Positions 1-5,960 of a DNA stretch of 6,218 nt are shown one piece after another. The stretch is from Eubacteriales bacterium (GTDB lineage: Bacteria; Bacillota; Clostridia; Christensenellales; CAG-138): assembly GCA_028701165.1 (NCBI GenBank), contig JAQVRG010000011.1, forward strand, positions 8,733-14,950, given 5' to 3'. Made by a program: the position numbers and the translations under genes. The notes beneath the pieces are model-generated. The model was not told the DNA's origin, searched no databases, and worked only from the letters and a program-made list of their open reading frames with translations. The first letter of the stretch is position 1, and every line of letters begins with the position of its first letter.

Positions 1-57
1 AGGACTTGCGTGGTGCGTGACGCACGGAAAACCGCGCCCACGCGCGCAACGTAGGTA

Positions 58-86
58 ATGATACACGATTTTTCAAGGCTTTGCAA
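58..86 (-). promoter_or_regulatory. Possible leftward sigma-A-type promoter
   Basis: Read on the minus strand, a -35-like TTGCAA (81-86, 4 of 6 matches to consensus) is followed after 17 bases by a -10-like TATCAT (58-63, 5 of 6). Transcription would start near base 51 and leave the window to the left, so the gene it would serve is not visible. The surroundings are AT-rich, which makes chance matches more likely. Confidence 0.3.
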
Positions 87-127
87 GGGTTTTTTAAAAA
101 AACAGGCGCGTTTTTAATATATAATTT

Positions 128-156
128 TGATGTACACGCTTCCGCGTGTTTCATCA
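128..156. repeat. Imperfect inverted repeat (hairpin)
   Basis: The inner arms ACACGC (134-139) and GCGTGT (144-149) pair perfectly around the loop TTCC. Beyond a small internal mismatch, TGATG (128-132) pairs with CATCA (152-156). That gives 11 base pairs in all. Neither strand has a long T-run directly after it, so it is not a standard intrinsic terminator. It could be an operator, an RNA processing structure or the weak 3' end of a gene to the left. Confidence 0.5.
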
Positions 157-234
157 TGCCGTTAAAGCGTATTTTAGCACGAGAAACAGGGTTTTTCAAC
201 GCAAAAAAAAGGCGCGGCAGCAAAGGCTTCCCTG

Positions 235-276
235 CAATTTGCGGCGGCCGTAAGCGAAGCGAACCGCCGCAAATTG
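235..276. repeat. Perfect 13-bp inverted repeat with 16-base loop
   Basis: The left arm CAATTTGCGGCGG (235-247) is the exact reverse complement of the right arm at 264-276, with a 16-base loop between. It lies directly beyond the terminator hairpin of the SH3-repeat gene. It has no T-run of its own on either strand, although an eight-T run on the minus strand occurs about 25 bases further on (203-210). It may reinforce termination, protect a 3' end, or be a copy of a dispersed palindromic element. One copy in one window cannot separate these. Confidence 0.65.
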
Positions 277-309
277 AAAAATCGGCCAAGGTCATGCGAC
301 CTTGGCCGA
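277..309 (-). terminator. Rho-independent terminator of the SH3-repeat gene
   Basis: A perfect 12-bp stem (282-293 with 298-309, arm TCGGCCAAGGTC) closes on a four-base loop. Read on the minus strand it is followed at once by five T (277-281). It starts 14 bases beyond the TAA stop at 323-325, the usual place for an intrinsic terminator of the minus-strand gene. Confidence 0.85.
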
Positions 310-322
310 AATGCTTTAGCAT

Positions 323-2110
323 TTACGCAATATAGCTGCTGAGGATATAACCCGTAGTCCCCGCGTAGTCCACCTTGGTATACGTGCCGCTGGTCTCGAT
401 GATGCTCACGCTGGAGCCCTTGGTGACCTTGGCGATACGATCCGAAGAGGAGGACGCGGACTTGCGCAGGCTGACCCAGTTCTGGCAGTTGTCGATGGTG
501 CCGGTCTTCTTGACCGTTACGCCGTTTGCGGATACGGCCAGCTTGGTTTCATCCGAGAAGGGGATCACCGTTGCGTCGCTTGCAACCATGACGCTGGCAG
601 TGGGGATATAGCCCGAATATGTGCCGACGCGCACATAGTAGAAGCCGCTGGTGGTTTGGGAAATAATGCTGACCGTGCCGGCGTTGGACACGCGGCCGAG
701 CGCTTGGCTCGTCGTGCTGTCCGAGGCATAGATGGTAGCGCCGATGGAGACCGTGCCGTAGGTTGCGACATTGCCGATCGCGGCCGGGGTCGTCACGGTG
801 GCGGGCGCCGCCGCGAAAGCGGTGGTCTGCATAAAGCCGTAGACGCCGTCTACCAAGACGTAGTAATAGCCGTTATAGGTCGAGGAAATGATACCAACGG
901 AACGGCTGGCGGCAACGGTGGCTAACGTGGTGCTGGCGGTGTTTGACTCCCTATACAGCGGCGCGGCATACTGCGTCATCAGATAATAGGATACCGACGT
1001 CGATGTGGACGCGGAACCGTTCGTGCACGCCGAGGTCAGAACGTAGCCGGTATAGCCGCCGTAGGTCGCGCGGTAGAAATTGCCGGCCGTAGAAAGTACG
1101 GTGATGCTCGCGCCGGAGGGAATGGTAACCAAACTGCCGTCCGCCGTGCTTGCATATTGATAAAGCAGCGTGCTCTGGTTGGTGGTAACGTACGAAGTAC
1201 CGCTGGAATTCGTCGTGCACGCGGCGGTGGGAATGTAGCCTGTGTAGCCGGCATAGGTCACGCGATAATAGCTGCCGTCCGTAGAAATCACGCCTACGCT
1301 TGTGCCGGAGGGGATGGTGGCATAGGTGCCGTTGAGCGTGCTCGCATACTGATAAAGCGGCGTGCTCTGGTTTGTCGTTACATAATAGGTGGCGCTGCCG
1401 CCGCTCGTGCCCTGACAGGCGCCAACCGCGATATAGCCGTAGTATCCGGCGTAGGTAGCGTAATAGTAGCTGCCGCTTGTGGTGATCACGCCCACGGTGG
1501 CGCCGGCGGGTACTGTGGTATAATTGCCCGCGCTGGTATCCGTGGTCTTGTAAAGCGGTGCGGACGTGCTGGTCGTCACATAATAGGAAGCCGCGGTATT
1601 CGCGGAGGACGTGCTGAGCGCCGCCGTAAGGATATAACCATATTTACCGCTCATAAGCACATAGCTGAACTCGCCGCTTGTGGATATTACGCTAGGTCTG
1701 TCGCCTTTATCAAAGTAACCGTAGTATCCGTCCGTCCTGCTGGCTTTCACATAGAAAGGCGTCGAATACATCACGGTACCGGCCGTCGTAGCCGTGGACG
1801 CGTTATTGTTTGCGCTGCACGCGTATACGGGCACATAGCCGTAATTCGAATTGTAGAGCACGAAGTAGTAGTAGGCGTCCATCGAGATAACGCCAACGCT
1901 CTTGCCCTGCGGAATGGAGGCCTTGACCGTGCTGGACATGTTGGCTTCCGCATAGAGCGACGTCGCCGATATGGTCGTCAAATAATAAGATACCGTCAAT
2001 CCGCTGGCCGACCAGTCGGATGCGGCGAGCGCGGTCGACGCGGATGCCAAAACCATGGCCACAATCAGTATCAGTGAAAGAACCTTCCTTTGATTTTGCA
2101 TCCTCTTCAT
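323..2110 (-). CDS. Secreted SH3b-repeat protein, function unknown
   Basis: The 595-residue product starts with a clear signal peptide: basic residues 2-9, a hydrophobic core at about 10-26, and a likely signal peptidase I site after Ala27-Leu28-Ala29. The mature part consists of eight SH3b-like repeats at about 42-98, 113-165, 176-232, 242-298, 307-362, 375-432, 447-507 and 541-595. Most share a pattern of 'YYVTT..s.PLY', 'tIPsG.sVgVIs', 'YY.v.YaGy.GYI'. The last is the most canonical bacterial SH3 domain (WVSLRKSASSSS near 545-556). No enzyme domain, sortase signal, S-layer homology domain or C-terminal membrane anchor is visible. Proteins of this type usually bind peptidoglycan or other surface polymers, so a cell-wall-associated binding role is an inference. 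A Cys ends repeats 1, 3, 4 and 5 (98, 232, 298, 362). The start is set by AAGGGA seven bases upstream; Met4 lacks good spacing. A terminator follows the stop. Confidence 0.92.
   Translation of the reverse strand: MKRMQNQRKVLSLILIVAMVLASASTALAASDWSASGLTVSYYLTTISATSLYAEANMSSTVKASIPQGKSVGVISMDAYYYFVLYNSNYGYVPVYACSANNNASTATTAGTVMYSTPFYVKASRTDGYYGYFDKGDRPSVISTSGEFSYVLMSGKYGYILTAALSTSSANTAASYYVTTSTSAPLYKTTDTSAGNYTTVPAGATVGVITTSGSYYYATYAGYYGYIAVGACQGTSGGSATYYVTTNQSTPLYQYASTLNGTYATIPSGTSVGVISTDGSYYRVTYAGYTGYIPTAACTTNSSGTSYVTTNQSTLLYQYASTADGSLVTIPSGASITVLSTAGNFYRATYGGYTGYVLTSACTNGSASTSTSVSYYLMTQYAAPLYRESNTASTTLATVAASRSVGIISSTYNGYYYVLVDGVYGFMQTTAFAAAPATVTTPAAIGNVATYGTVSIGATIYASDSTTSQALGRVSNAGTVSIISQTTSGFYYVRVGTYSGYIPTASVMVASDATVIPFSDETKLAVSANGVTVKKTGTIDNCQNWVSLRKSASSSSDRIAKVTKGSSVSIIETSGTYTKVDYAGTTGYILSSYIA
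1145..1372. repeat. Near-identical direct repeats inside the SH3-repeat gene
   Basis: Bases 1145-1180 and 1337-1372 are 36-base copies with three differences (at 1151/1343, 1157/1349 and 1167/1359), offset by 192 bases, i.e. 64 codons. They encode the shared 'TTNQST.LYQYAST' segment of repeats 4 and 5. The other repeats are much more diverged in DNA, so this pair looks like the most recent duplication in the array. Confidence 0.8.
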
Positions 2111-2261
2111 AATCGTATCCCTTCCCTTTCGCGTTTTTCCTTGCTAACATAAACTTCTTATACTGTCTATATTCGGATTATAAAGCGATTCAGATAGGAA
2201 AGGAACGATTATGACGCCTTATTTAACATTTGTTCGCGGACTGTTAATACCTTGTTCATTT
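2111..2261. other. AT-richer gap between nadE and the SH3-repeat gene
   Basis: The two minus-strand genes are separated by 151 bases. The gap holds the probable promoter of the SH3-repeat gene and an inverted repeat, TTAACA (2223-2228) with TGTTAA (2242-2247), about 55 bases upstream of the expected transcription start. No convincing T-tailed terminator follows nadE, so some read-through from nadE is possible. Confidence 0.5.
2177..2205 (-). promoter_or_regulatory. Probable promoter of the SH3-repeat gene
   Basis: On the minus strand a perfect -10 TATAAT lies at 2177-2182. The position 17 bases upstream (2200-2205) reads TTCCTT, a poor -35, so activation by another factor is possible. Transcription would start near 2170, giving a leader of about 60 bases. 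A second -10-like TATAAG lies closer to the gene and is an alternative. Confidence 0.4.
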
Positions 2262-4019
2262 TTAACCGTTTTTTATGGATTCGTATTCCTCCCAAAACAC
2301 ACCCGCGCGCATATCCGAGGGGAAGGGAAAGCAGGAGGGCGCAATGGAGAGCAGGATCAGCGGCGCTTCCGGCGCGCAGACGCGCTTGAACTGCTGTGCA
2401 AAGAAGCGCTTTAAAAATATGCCAAGCACGCGGTATACTTCCGCCTCCGGAAAATCCGTTTTCTCCAGCGCGGCTTCATACAGCGCCTTGGGGCTTCTAT
2501 GATTGACCACCATCTCGTAGATAAACAGGTCGTGGAGCGTATAAGAGCCGATCAGCTCCTCCGTCTTTTGCGCGATCTCCCCGTTTTGACCCGGCAGCAG
2601 CTCGGGGCTTACGGGGGTGTCCAATATATCCTGCAAAACGGGCGCGGCTTGGGCAAATCGTTCCTTCGCCACGGCAACGACGCGCCGCATGACGGTTTTG
2701 GGGATAGAGGCGTTTACGCCGTACTGCGCCAAGTGATCGCCGCCAAAGGTCGTCCAGCCCAGCGCCGCCTCGGACAGATCGCCCGTACCGACGTCCAACA
2801 GCCCCTCTTTATTGGAAATATCCAGCAGTATCTGCGTCCGCTCTCTCGCCTGCGCATTTTCAAACACTACGTTATGGTCGTTTTCGTCCTGCCCGATATC
2901 TTGGAAATGCTGACGGCAAGACGCCGTAATATCGATCTCCCTGTAGGTGCAGCCCAGCGCCTCCACCAACGCCTTGGCGTTGCCGCGGGTGCGGCGGGAG
3001 CTTCCAAAGCCCGGCATGGAAATGCCAACCACCTCTGAGGCGGGCATATGCAGCTTTTCCGCCGCCGCAACGGCCGCAAGCAGAGCCAGCGCACTGTCCA
3101 AGCCGCCGGACACGCCGATCACAAAGCCCTTGCTTCCGATATGCGCAGCCCTGCGCGCCAGCGCCGCCGCCTGCAAATCGAGTATGCGTTCGCAGTCCGC
3201 GCGCGCAAGCGTCTCATCCTCAGGAAGATACGACGTTTGCGCCGCCGGGCGGAAGAAGGGCTCGAAGGGCGCAAGCGTGCCTGCGTCTACGTCCGCGCAC
3301 ACAAAGGGCTCCGCCTCCATGCAGGCGGACGCGAGGATCTCGCCGCCGGCCGCAATGGCGCAGCAGCCGTCAAATATAAAGCTTGTGCCGCTTTCCCCCG
3401 GGTTTGGCGCGGCATAGGCGATGGCGGCACCCGTACGCGCGCTGCACAGCCGCAGCGTTTCCAGCGTTTTACGATAACTGGAGGCGGTCGCGTTGGCGGA
3501 GGACTGTGAAAGGATCACATCCCCGGGGGAAGCGTCCATAGCCGAAAAGATCACATCGCCCACCGCGCGCAGGCGCGGGATCGGCGTAAGCGGCATGGCG
3601 GTATTGCCGCAAAGGAAGGGCGAAAAGCCAAAGGGGGCTTCACACTGCGATAACGGCAGGATCGCATACACGCGATCCGACCTTAGTATCGCCGCACAAC
3701 TCAATACCTCGCCGTCTATACGATAAGGAAGGCCGACGCTCACCGTGACCTTCGTGTTGCGCACGGCACAACAGATCGCTTCCAGCGCGCCGGACGCCGC
3801 CTTAAGAAGCGCGTCGTATGTATAGAGCGCGCCCAGCGTCGCTCCCGTCAGGCATAAAGCCGGCAGCGCAAGGTAATCCGCGCGCGCCGCGTCCGCCTGC
3901 CGGATACATTGGATGACCGCCTCGGTATTCGCGCGCACATCGCCCGGCACGACGCGCGGGGACGCCGCAGCCAGCCGTAAAGGCCGCTGTTCCTGATACA
4001 TGCGTACCGCATTGTACAT
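2262..4019 (-). CDS. nadE: NAD+ synthetase with degenerate glutaminase domain
   Basis: NadE makes NAD+ from nicotinic acid adenine dinucleotide, ATP and a nitrogen donor in the cytoplasm. This 585-residue protein has the two-domain layout: a nitrilase-like glutaminase domain (about 13-265) and an ATP-pyrophosphatase synthetase domain (about 275-585). The synthetase half is well preserved: SGGLDS (304-309), MPGFGS (335-340), HFQDIG (371-376), ENAQARERTQ (387-396), GTGDLSE (411-417), GDH..QYGVNAS (427-438), DTPVSPELLP (467-476) and FLKRFFAQQFKR (535-546). The glutaminase half is not. The usual 'PELCLTG' reads PALCLTG, so Ala54 replaces the catalytic Glu. The usual Pro-Lys reads Pro122-Leu123. 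The nucleophile Cys of 'VEICEDLW' aligns with Ser159. Loops flanking that site are shorter, which helps explain why the protein is below the roughly 640 residues usual for the family. I infer use of free ammonia. The frame is intact, so this is not a pseudogene. The start has GGAGG eight bases upstream and a strong promoter. Confidence 0.95.
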   Translation of the reverse strand: MYNAVRMYQEQRPLRLAAASPRVVPGDVRANTEAVIQCIRQADAARADYLALPALCLTGATLGALYTYDALLKAASGALEAICCAVRNTKVTVSVGLPYRIDGEVLSCAAILRSDRVYAILPLSQCEAPFGFSPFLCGNTAMPLTPIPRLRAVGDVIFSAMDASPGDVILSQSSANATASSYRKTLETLRLCSARTGAAIAYAAPNPGESGTSFIFDGCCAIAAGGEILASACMEAEPFVCADVDAGTLAPFEPFFRPAAQTSYLPEDETLARADCERILDLQAAALARRAAHIGSKGFVIGVSGGLDSALALLAAVAAAEKLHMPASEVVGISMPGFGSSRRTRGNAKALVEALGCTYREIDITASCRQHFQDIGQDENDHNVVFENAQARERTQILLDISNKEGLLDVGTGDLSEAALGWTTFGGDHLAQYGVNASIPKTVMRRVVAVAKERFAQAAPVLQDILDTPVSPELLPGQNGEIAQKTEELIGSYTLHDLFIYEMVVNHRSPKALYEAALEKTDFPEAEVYRVLGIFLKRFFAQQFKRVCAPEAPLILLSIAPSCFPFPSDMRAGVFWEEYESIKNG

Positions 4020-4027
4020 GGGATATA

Positions 4028-4032
4028 CCTCC
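4028..4032 (-). promoter_or_regulatory. Ribosome binding site of nadE
   Basis: GGAGG on the minus strand, eight bases before the ATG at 4017-4019. It fixes the start at Met1 rather than the in-frame Met7. Confidence 0.85.
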
Positions 4033-4051
4033 GATTCGCTTTTTCACCGTC

Positions 4052-4080
4052 AGTATATCATCTATACCCATCTTTATCAA
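4052..4080 (-). promoter_or_regulatory. Strong sigma-A-type promoter of nadE
   Basis: On the minus strand, -35 TTGATA (4075-4080, 5 of 6), a 17-base spacer, then -10 TATACT (4052-4057, 5 of 6) preceded by TGA, an extended -10 element. Transcription should start near 4045, giving a leader of about 26 bases that contains the GGAGG site. This suggests constitutive, housekeeping-level expression. No NAD-repressor operator could be recognised. Confidence 0.8.
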
Positions 4081-4122
4081 TTTCATTCTTTTCCCGCAAA
4101 ACGCCAGCTTCCGCCCCCGTAG

Positions 4123-4161
4123 TTCAACAGTTTGCGCACGCGCGCTTTACTACGCTATACA
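4123..4161 (+). promoter_or_regulatory. Weak candidate promoter of spoIIE with a 0A-box-like site
   Basis: A -10-like TATACA (4156-4161, 4 of 6) has a poor -35, TTGCGC (4132-4137), 18 bases upstream. Just before it, TTCAACA (4123-4129) differs by one base from the Spo0A box TTCGACA. In Bacillus subtilis spoIIE is transcribed by sigma-A RNA polymerase with phosphorylated Spo0A, so the placement makes sense. A one-mismatch 7-mer is quite likely by chance in a gap of this size, however. Confidence 0.25.
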
Positions 4162-4171
4162 AAAACACGAT

Positions 4172-4180
4172 GGATGGGGG
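4172..4180 (+). promoter_or_regulatory. Ribosome binding site that selects the spoIIE start
   Basis: The G-rich GGATGGGGG ends ten bases before the ATG at 4191. It overlaps an in-frame upstream ATG at 4170, which has no Shine-Dalgarno match of its own and would sit almost at the proposed transcription start. The start at 4191 is therefore preferred. Confidence 0.5.
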
Positions 4181-4190
4181 CAGATTTCTT

Positions 4191-5897
4191 ATGGCGGAAT
4201 GGGTAGCGCGCTGCATGGCGAAAATAAACCCTCGCTGGCAAAGCGCGGCGTGGTGGTGGACAGGCCTTGGCTTCGCTTTTGGATTCCTTCTTGCCTTCAC
4301 CAAGGAAAGCGTCGTCCCCTTAGGCGCAGGCTGTGCCGCGGCCTTCTATATGGCAGGCCATCCCGTGGGCGCTTTGCTCGGCGGCCTATGCGGCGCGTGG
4401 TTCTCCGCAAGCTATCCGCAAACCCTCGTGCTGCTGCTCTACGCCATCGGCGTCTGCGTGCTTTATATGCAGGAAAAAACCGTCAAGGCAGCGGATAAGC
4501 TTCTGTTGCTCTGCGTATGCTGGGGCGCCGCGCTGCCTTTGTTTTATTTTGATCATCCCACCCTGTTTATGACGGGACTCGCCAATCTCTCGCTTTCGCT
4601 TTTTGCGGCCGTTTGCATGACGGGCGGCATACGCGCGGTAAAGCTGCTGCTGCGCCGGCGCGTCCCGCCAGTTTCGGCGCAATGCGCCCTTTGGATGTGC
4701 TGCGCGCTGCTGCTATACGCGCTTTCTCCCTTGAACGGGGACGTTTTCGCCCCTGCGAGCGCGACCGCTTGCCTGCTGATCCTGCTTTGCGCCTGTATGT
4801 ACGGTACGGAAACGGTTGCCGCGGGGGTCTTGCTGGGCGCGGCCTGCGTGCTGGGCGGCGCGAAGCCGGAGCTTGCCGGAAGCCTTGCCTTCTGCGCGCT
4901 GGGGTCAGCCGCCGCGCGTGCCTTAGGTAAATGGGGGGTCGCCGGCGCGATGCTCACCTGCGCTTTTTTGATGAGCAGCTTCATAACCCCCGCTCTGCGG
5001 CTTTCCGAAGCTGCCGTGGCAGCTTGTGTATTCGTATGCCTGCCCCGCCGCTTTCTGCGCGCTTTATCCCTCGACGGAACGGAACGCGCCCGCAGCGAAG
5101 CGGAGTGCGCGCTTACTGCCCTTCGAGGACAGCTTATGGACGCGTCGGGCGTGCTGCGCGAAGCGGCGCCCCTTTTTGAAAGCCCGGATGGGTTTGCACA
5201 GCGGCAGATCCTCGCTGTTTCAAACGTTCTTTCCTCCCTCTCGGAGGATCGCGCATGCGCCCGGCGGCAGTACGACGTATCGATCGGGGCGGCGGCCATT
5301 CCCAAATCAGGCAGCCGTGAAACGGGCGATTCCATGGGTATGCGCCAAATCGACGGCAAGCTTGCTCTCCTTCTTAGCGACGGTATGGGCAGCGGCCACG
5401 CCGCCCACGGGGAAAGCGCCGCCGCCATCGCCCTTTTCGGTGATCTTCTAAGTATAGGCTTTGCTCTAGGTGAGGCGCTCGAGTGCGTCAATCGCCTGCT
5501 GATGCAGCGCGCGGCGGACGCGGATATGTTCGCCACCATGGACGCGCTGGTATTCGATCTTGCACAGGGGCGCGCGCAGTTCATCAAATATGGCGCGCCG
5601 CCAAGCTATATCCTGCGAAACGGCAGCGTGCATACCCTTTATGCCGAGGCTCTGCCCGCCGGCATCGTCAAGGAGGCGCGCCCCGCGCTGCATGAAGCGG
5701 CTTTAAAGCGGGGCGATACGGTGGTGCTTATGACGGACGGCGCATACGAAGCGCTGGGTGCTGAGCTTACGCGTTCGCTTATCGAGGACGTTGGCGGCGC
5801 AAACACGGCGGACGACGCCGCGCAGACGCTGCTGTTGCACGCGCGGGAAAAAAGCGGCGCGGATGATATGTCCGTAATCGTAGCGTGCATCGGGTAA
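4191..5897 (+). CDS. spoIIE: SpoIIE-like membrane PP2C phosphatase, shortened
   Basis: In endospore formers SpoIIE sits in the polar septum and dephosphorylates the anti-anti-sigma factor SpoIIAA, releasing sigma-F in the forespore. From the ATG at 4191 the product has 568 residues: about ten hydrophobic membrane segments (18-36, 41-73, 77-93, 103-120, 124-147, 161-181, 189-223, 227-245, 248-265, 272-285), a linker (about 286-358) and a C-terminal PP2C domain (about 359-568). Typical SpoIIE motifs are present with the metal-binding aspartates: GDS (Asp380), SDGMGSG (Asp397) followed by AAHGES, TMDAL (Asp451), MTDG (Asp516) and DDMS (Asp558/559). The LPAGI motif is also present. Bacillus subtilis SpoIIE has 827 residues. 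The difference lies mostly between membrane and phosphatase parts, where about 260 residues are replaced by about 70. The alternative start at 4170 would add seven residues but lacks a ribosome binding site. A different PP2C regulator is possible, but the motif set and membrane domain favour SpoIIE. Confidence 0.88.
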   Translation: MAEWVARCMAKINPRWQSAAWWWTGLGFAFGFLLAFTKESVVPLGAGCAAAFYMAGHPVGALLGGLCGAWFSASYPQTLVLLLYAIGVCVLYMQEKTVKAADKLLLLCVCWGAALPLFYFDHPTLFMTGLANLSLSLFAAVCMTGGIRAVKLLLRRRVPPVSAQCALWMCCALLLYALSPLNGDVFAPASATACLLILLCACMYGTETVAAGVLLGAACVLGGAKPELAGSLAFCALGSAAARALGKWGVAGAMLTCAFLMSSFITPALRLSEAAVAACVFVCLPRRFLRALSLDGTERARSEAECALTALRGQLMDASGVLREAAPLFESPDGFAQRQILAVSNVLSSLSEDRACARRQYDVSIGAAAIPKSGSRETGDSMGMRQIDGKLALLLSDGMGSGHAAHGESAAAIALFGDLLSIGFALGEALECVNRLLMQRAADADMFATMDALVFDLAQGRAQFIKYGAPPSYILRNGSVHTLYAEALPAGIVKEARPALHEAALKRGDTVVLMTDGAYEALGAELTRSLIEDVGGANTADDAAQTLLLHAREKSGADDMSVIVACIG

Positions 5898-5899
5898 AC

Positions 5900-5928
5900 T
5901 TGCCCATTTCCTTCTATTGTATTATAAT
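5900..5928 (+). promoter_or_regulatory. Promoter of the LOG-family gene
   Basis: A -35-like TTGCCC (5900-5905, 4 of 6), a 17-base spacer and a perfect -10 TATAAT (5923-5928). It begins three bases after the spoIIE stop. Transcription would start near 5935, leaving a leader of about 26 bases. The downstream gene is therefore probably expressed independently of spoIIE. No terminator hairpin is visible between the two genes. Confidence 0.7.
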
Positions 5929-5960
5929 GAGTGCGTTCTAATTTACTGGGAGGAAATGGC

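Larger units (their letters stand above)
1..322. other. Non-coding left flank with hairpins, no convincing gene
   Basis: No reading frame here has both a ribosome binding site and a plausible protein. Two plus-strand frames are open from the left edge to stops at 52-54 and 56-58, so the last 17 or 18 codons of a gene entering from the left cannot be excluded; the minus strand is also open there. The stretch contains a 13-base palindrome (13-25, GTGCGT-G-ACGCAC), an AT-rich block (about 87-127), an imperfect hairpin at 128-156, an eight-A run at 203-210, a long perfect hairpin at 235-276 and a terminator hairpin at 277-309. The strong secondary structure and lack of coding signal suggest an intergenic region between two transcription units. 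Confidence 0.6.

Noticed and set aside
13..25. GTGCGTGACGCAC palindrome as part of a tRNA or attachment site
   Set aside because: No cloverleaf, T-loop or acceptor pairing could be found around it, and no integrase or duplicated end is visible. It is only a short palindrome.
81..335. 84-codon plus-strand frame in the left flank
   Set aside because: It has no good ribosome binding site, reads through both strong hairpins including the terminator, and its product has no family features.
1157..2077. 306-codon open frame on the plus strand
   Set aside because: It lies wholly antisense to the SH3-repeat gene. Its Arg/Gly/Ala-rich composition follows from the repeated codons of that gene, and it has no domain or ribosome binding site.
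2262..4019. nadE as a pseudogene
   Set aside because: Although the glutaminase residues are lost, the frame is uninterrupted, the synthetase motifs are intact, and the promoter and ribosome binding site are strong.
3802..4086. 94-codon minus-strand frame overlapping the nadE start
   Set aside because: Its start lies upstream of the nadE promoter elements, it has no ribosome binding site, and the overlapping NadE frame is the coding one.
4553..5587. 344-codon open frame on the minus strand
   Set aside because: It is antisense to spoIIE, whose membrane and PP2C motifs are clear. The Ser/Arg/Ala-rich product resembles no family and reflects high GC at third positions.
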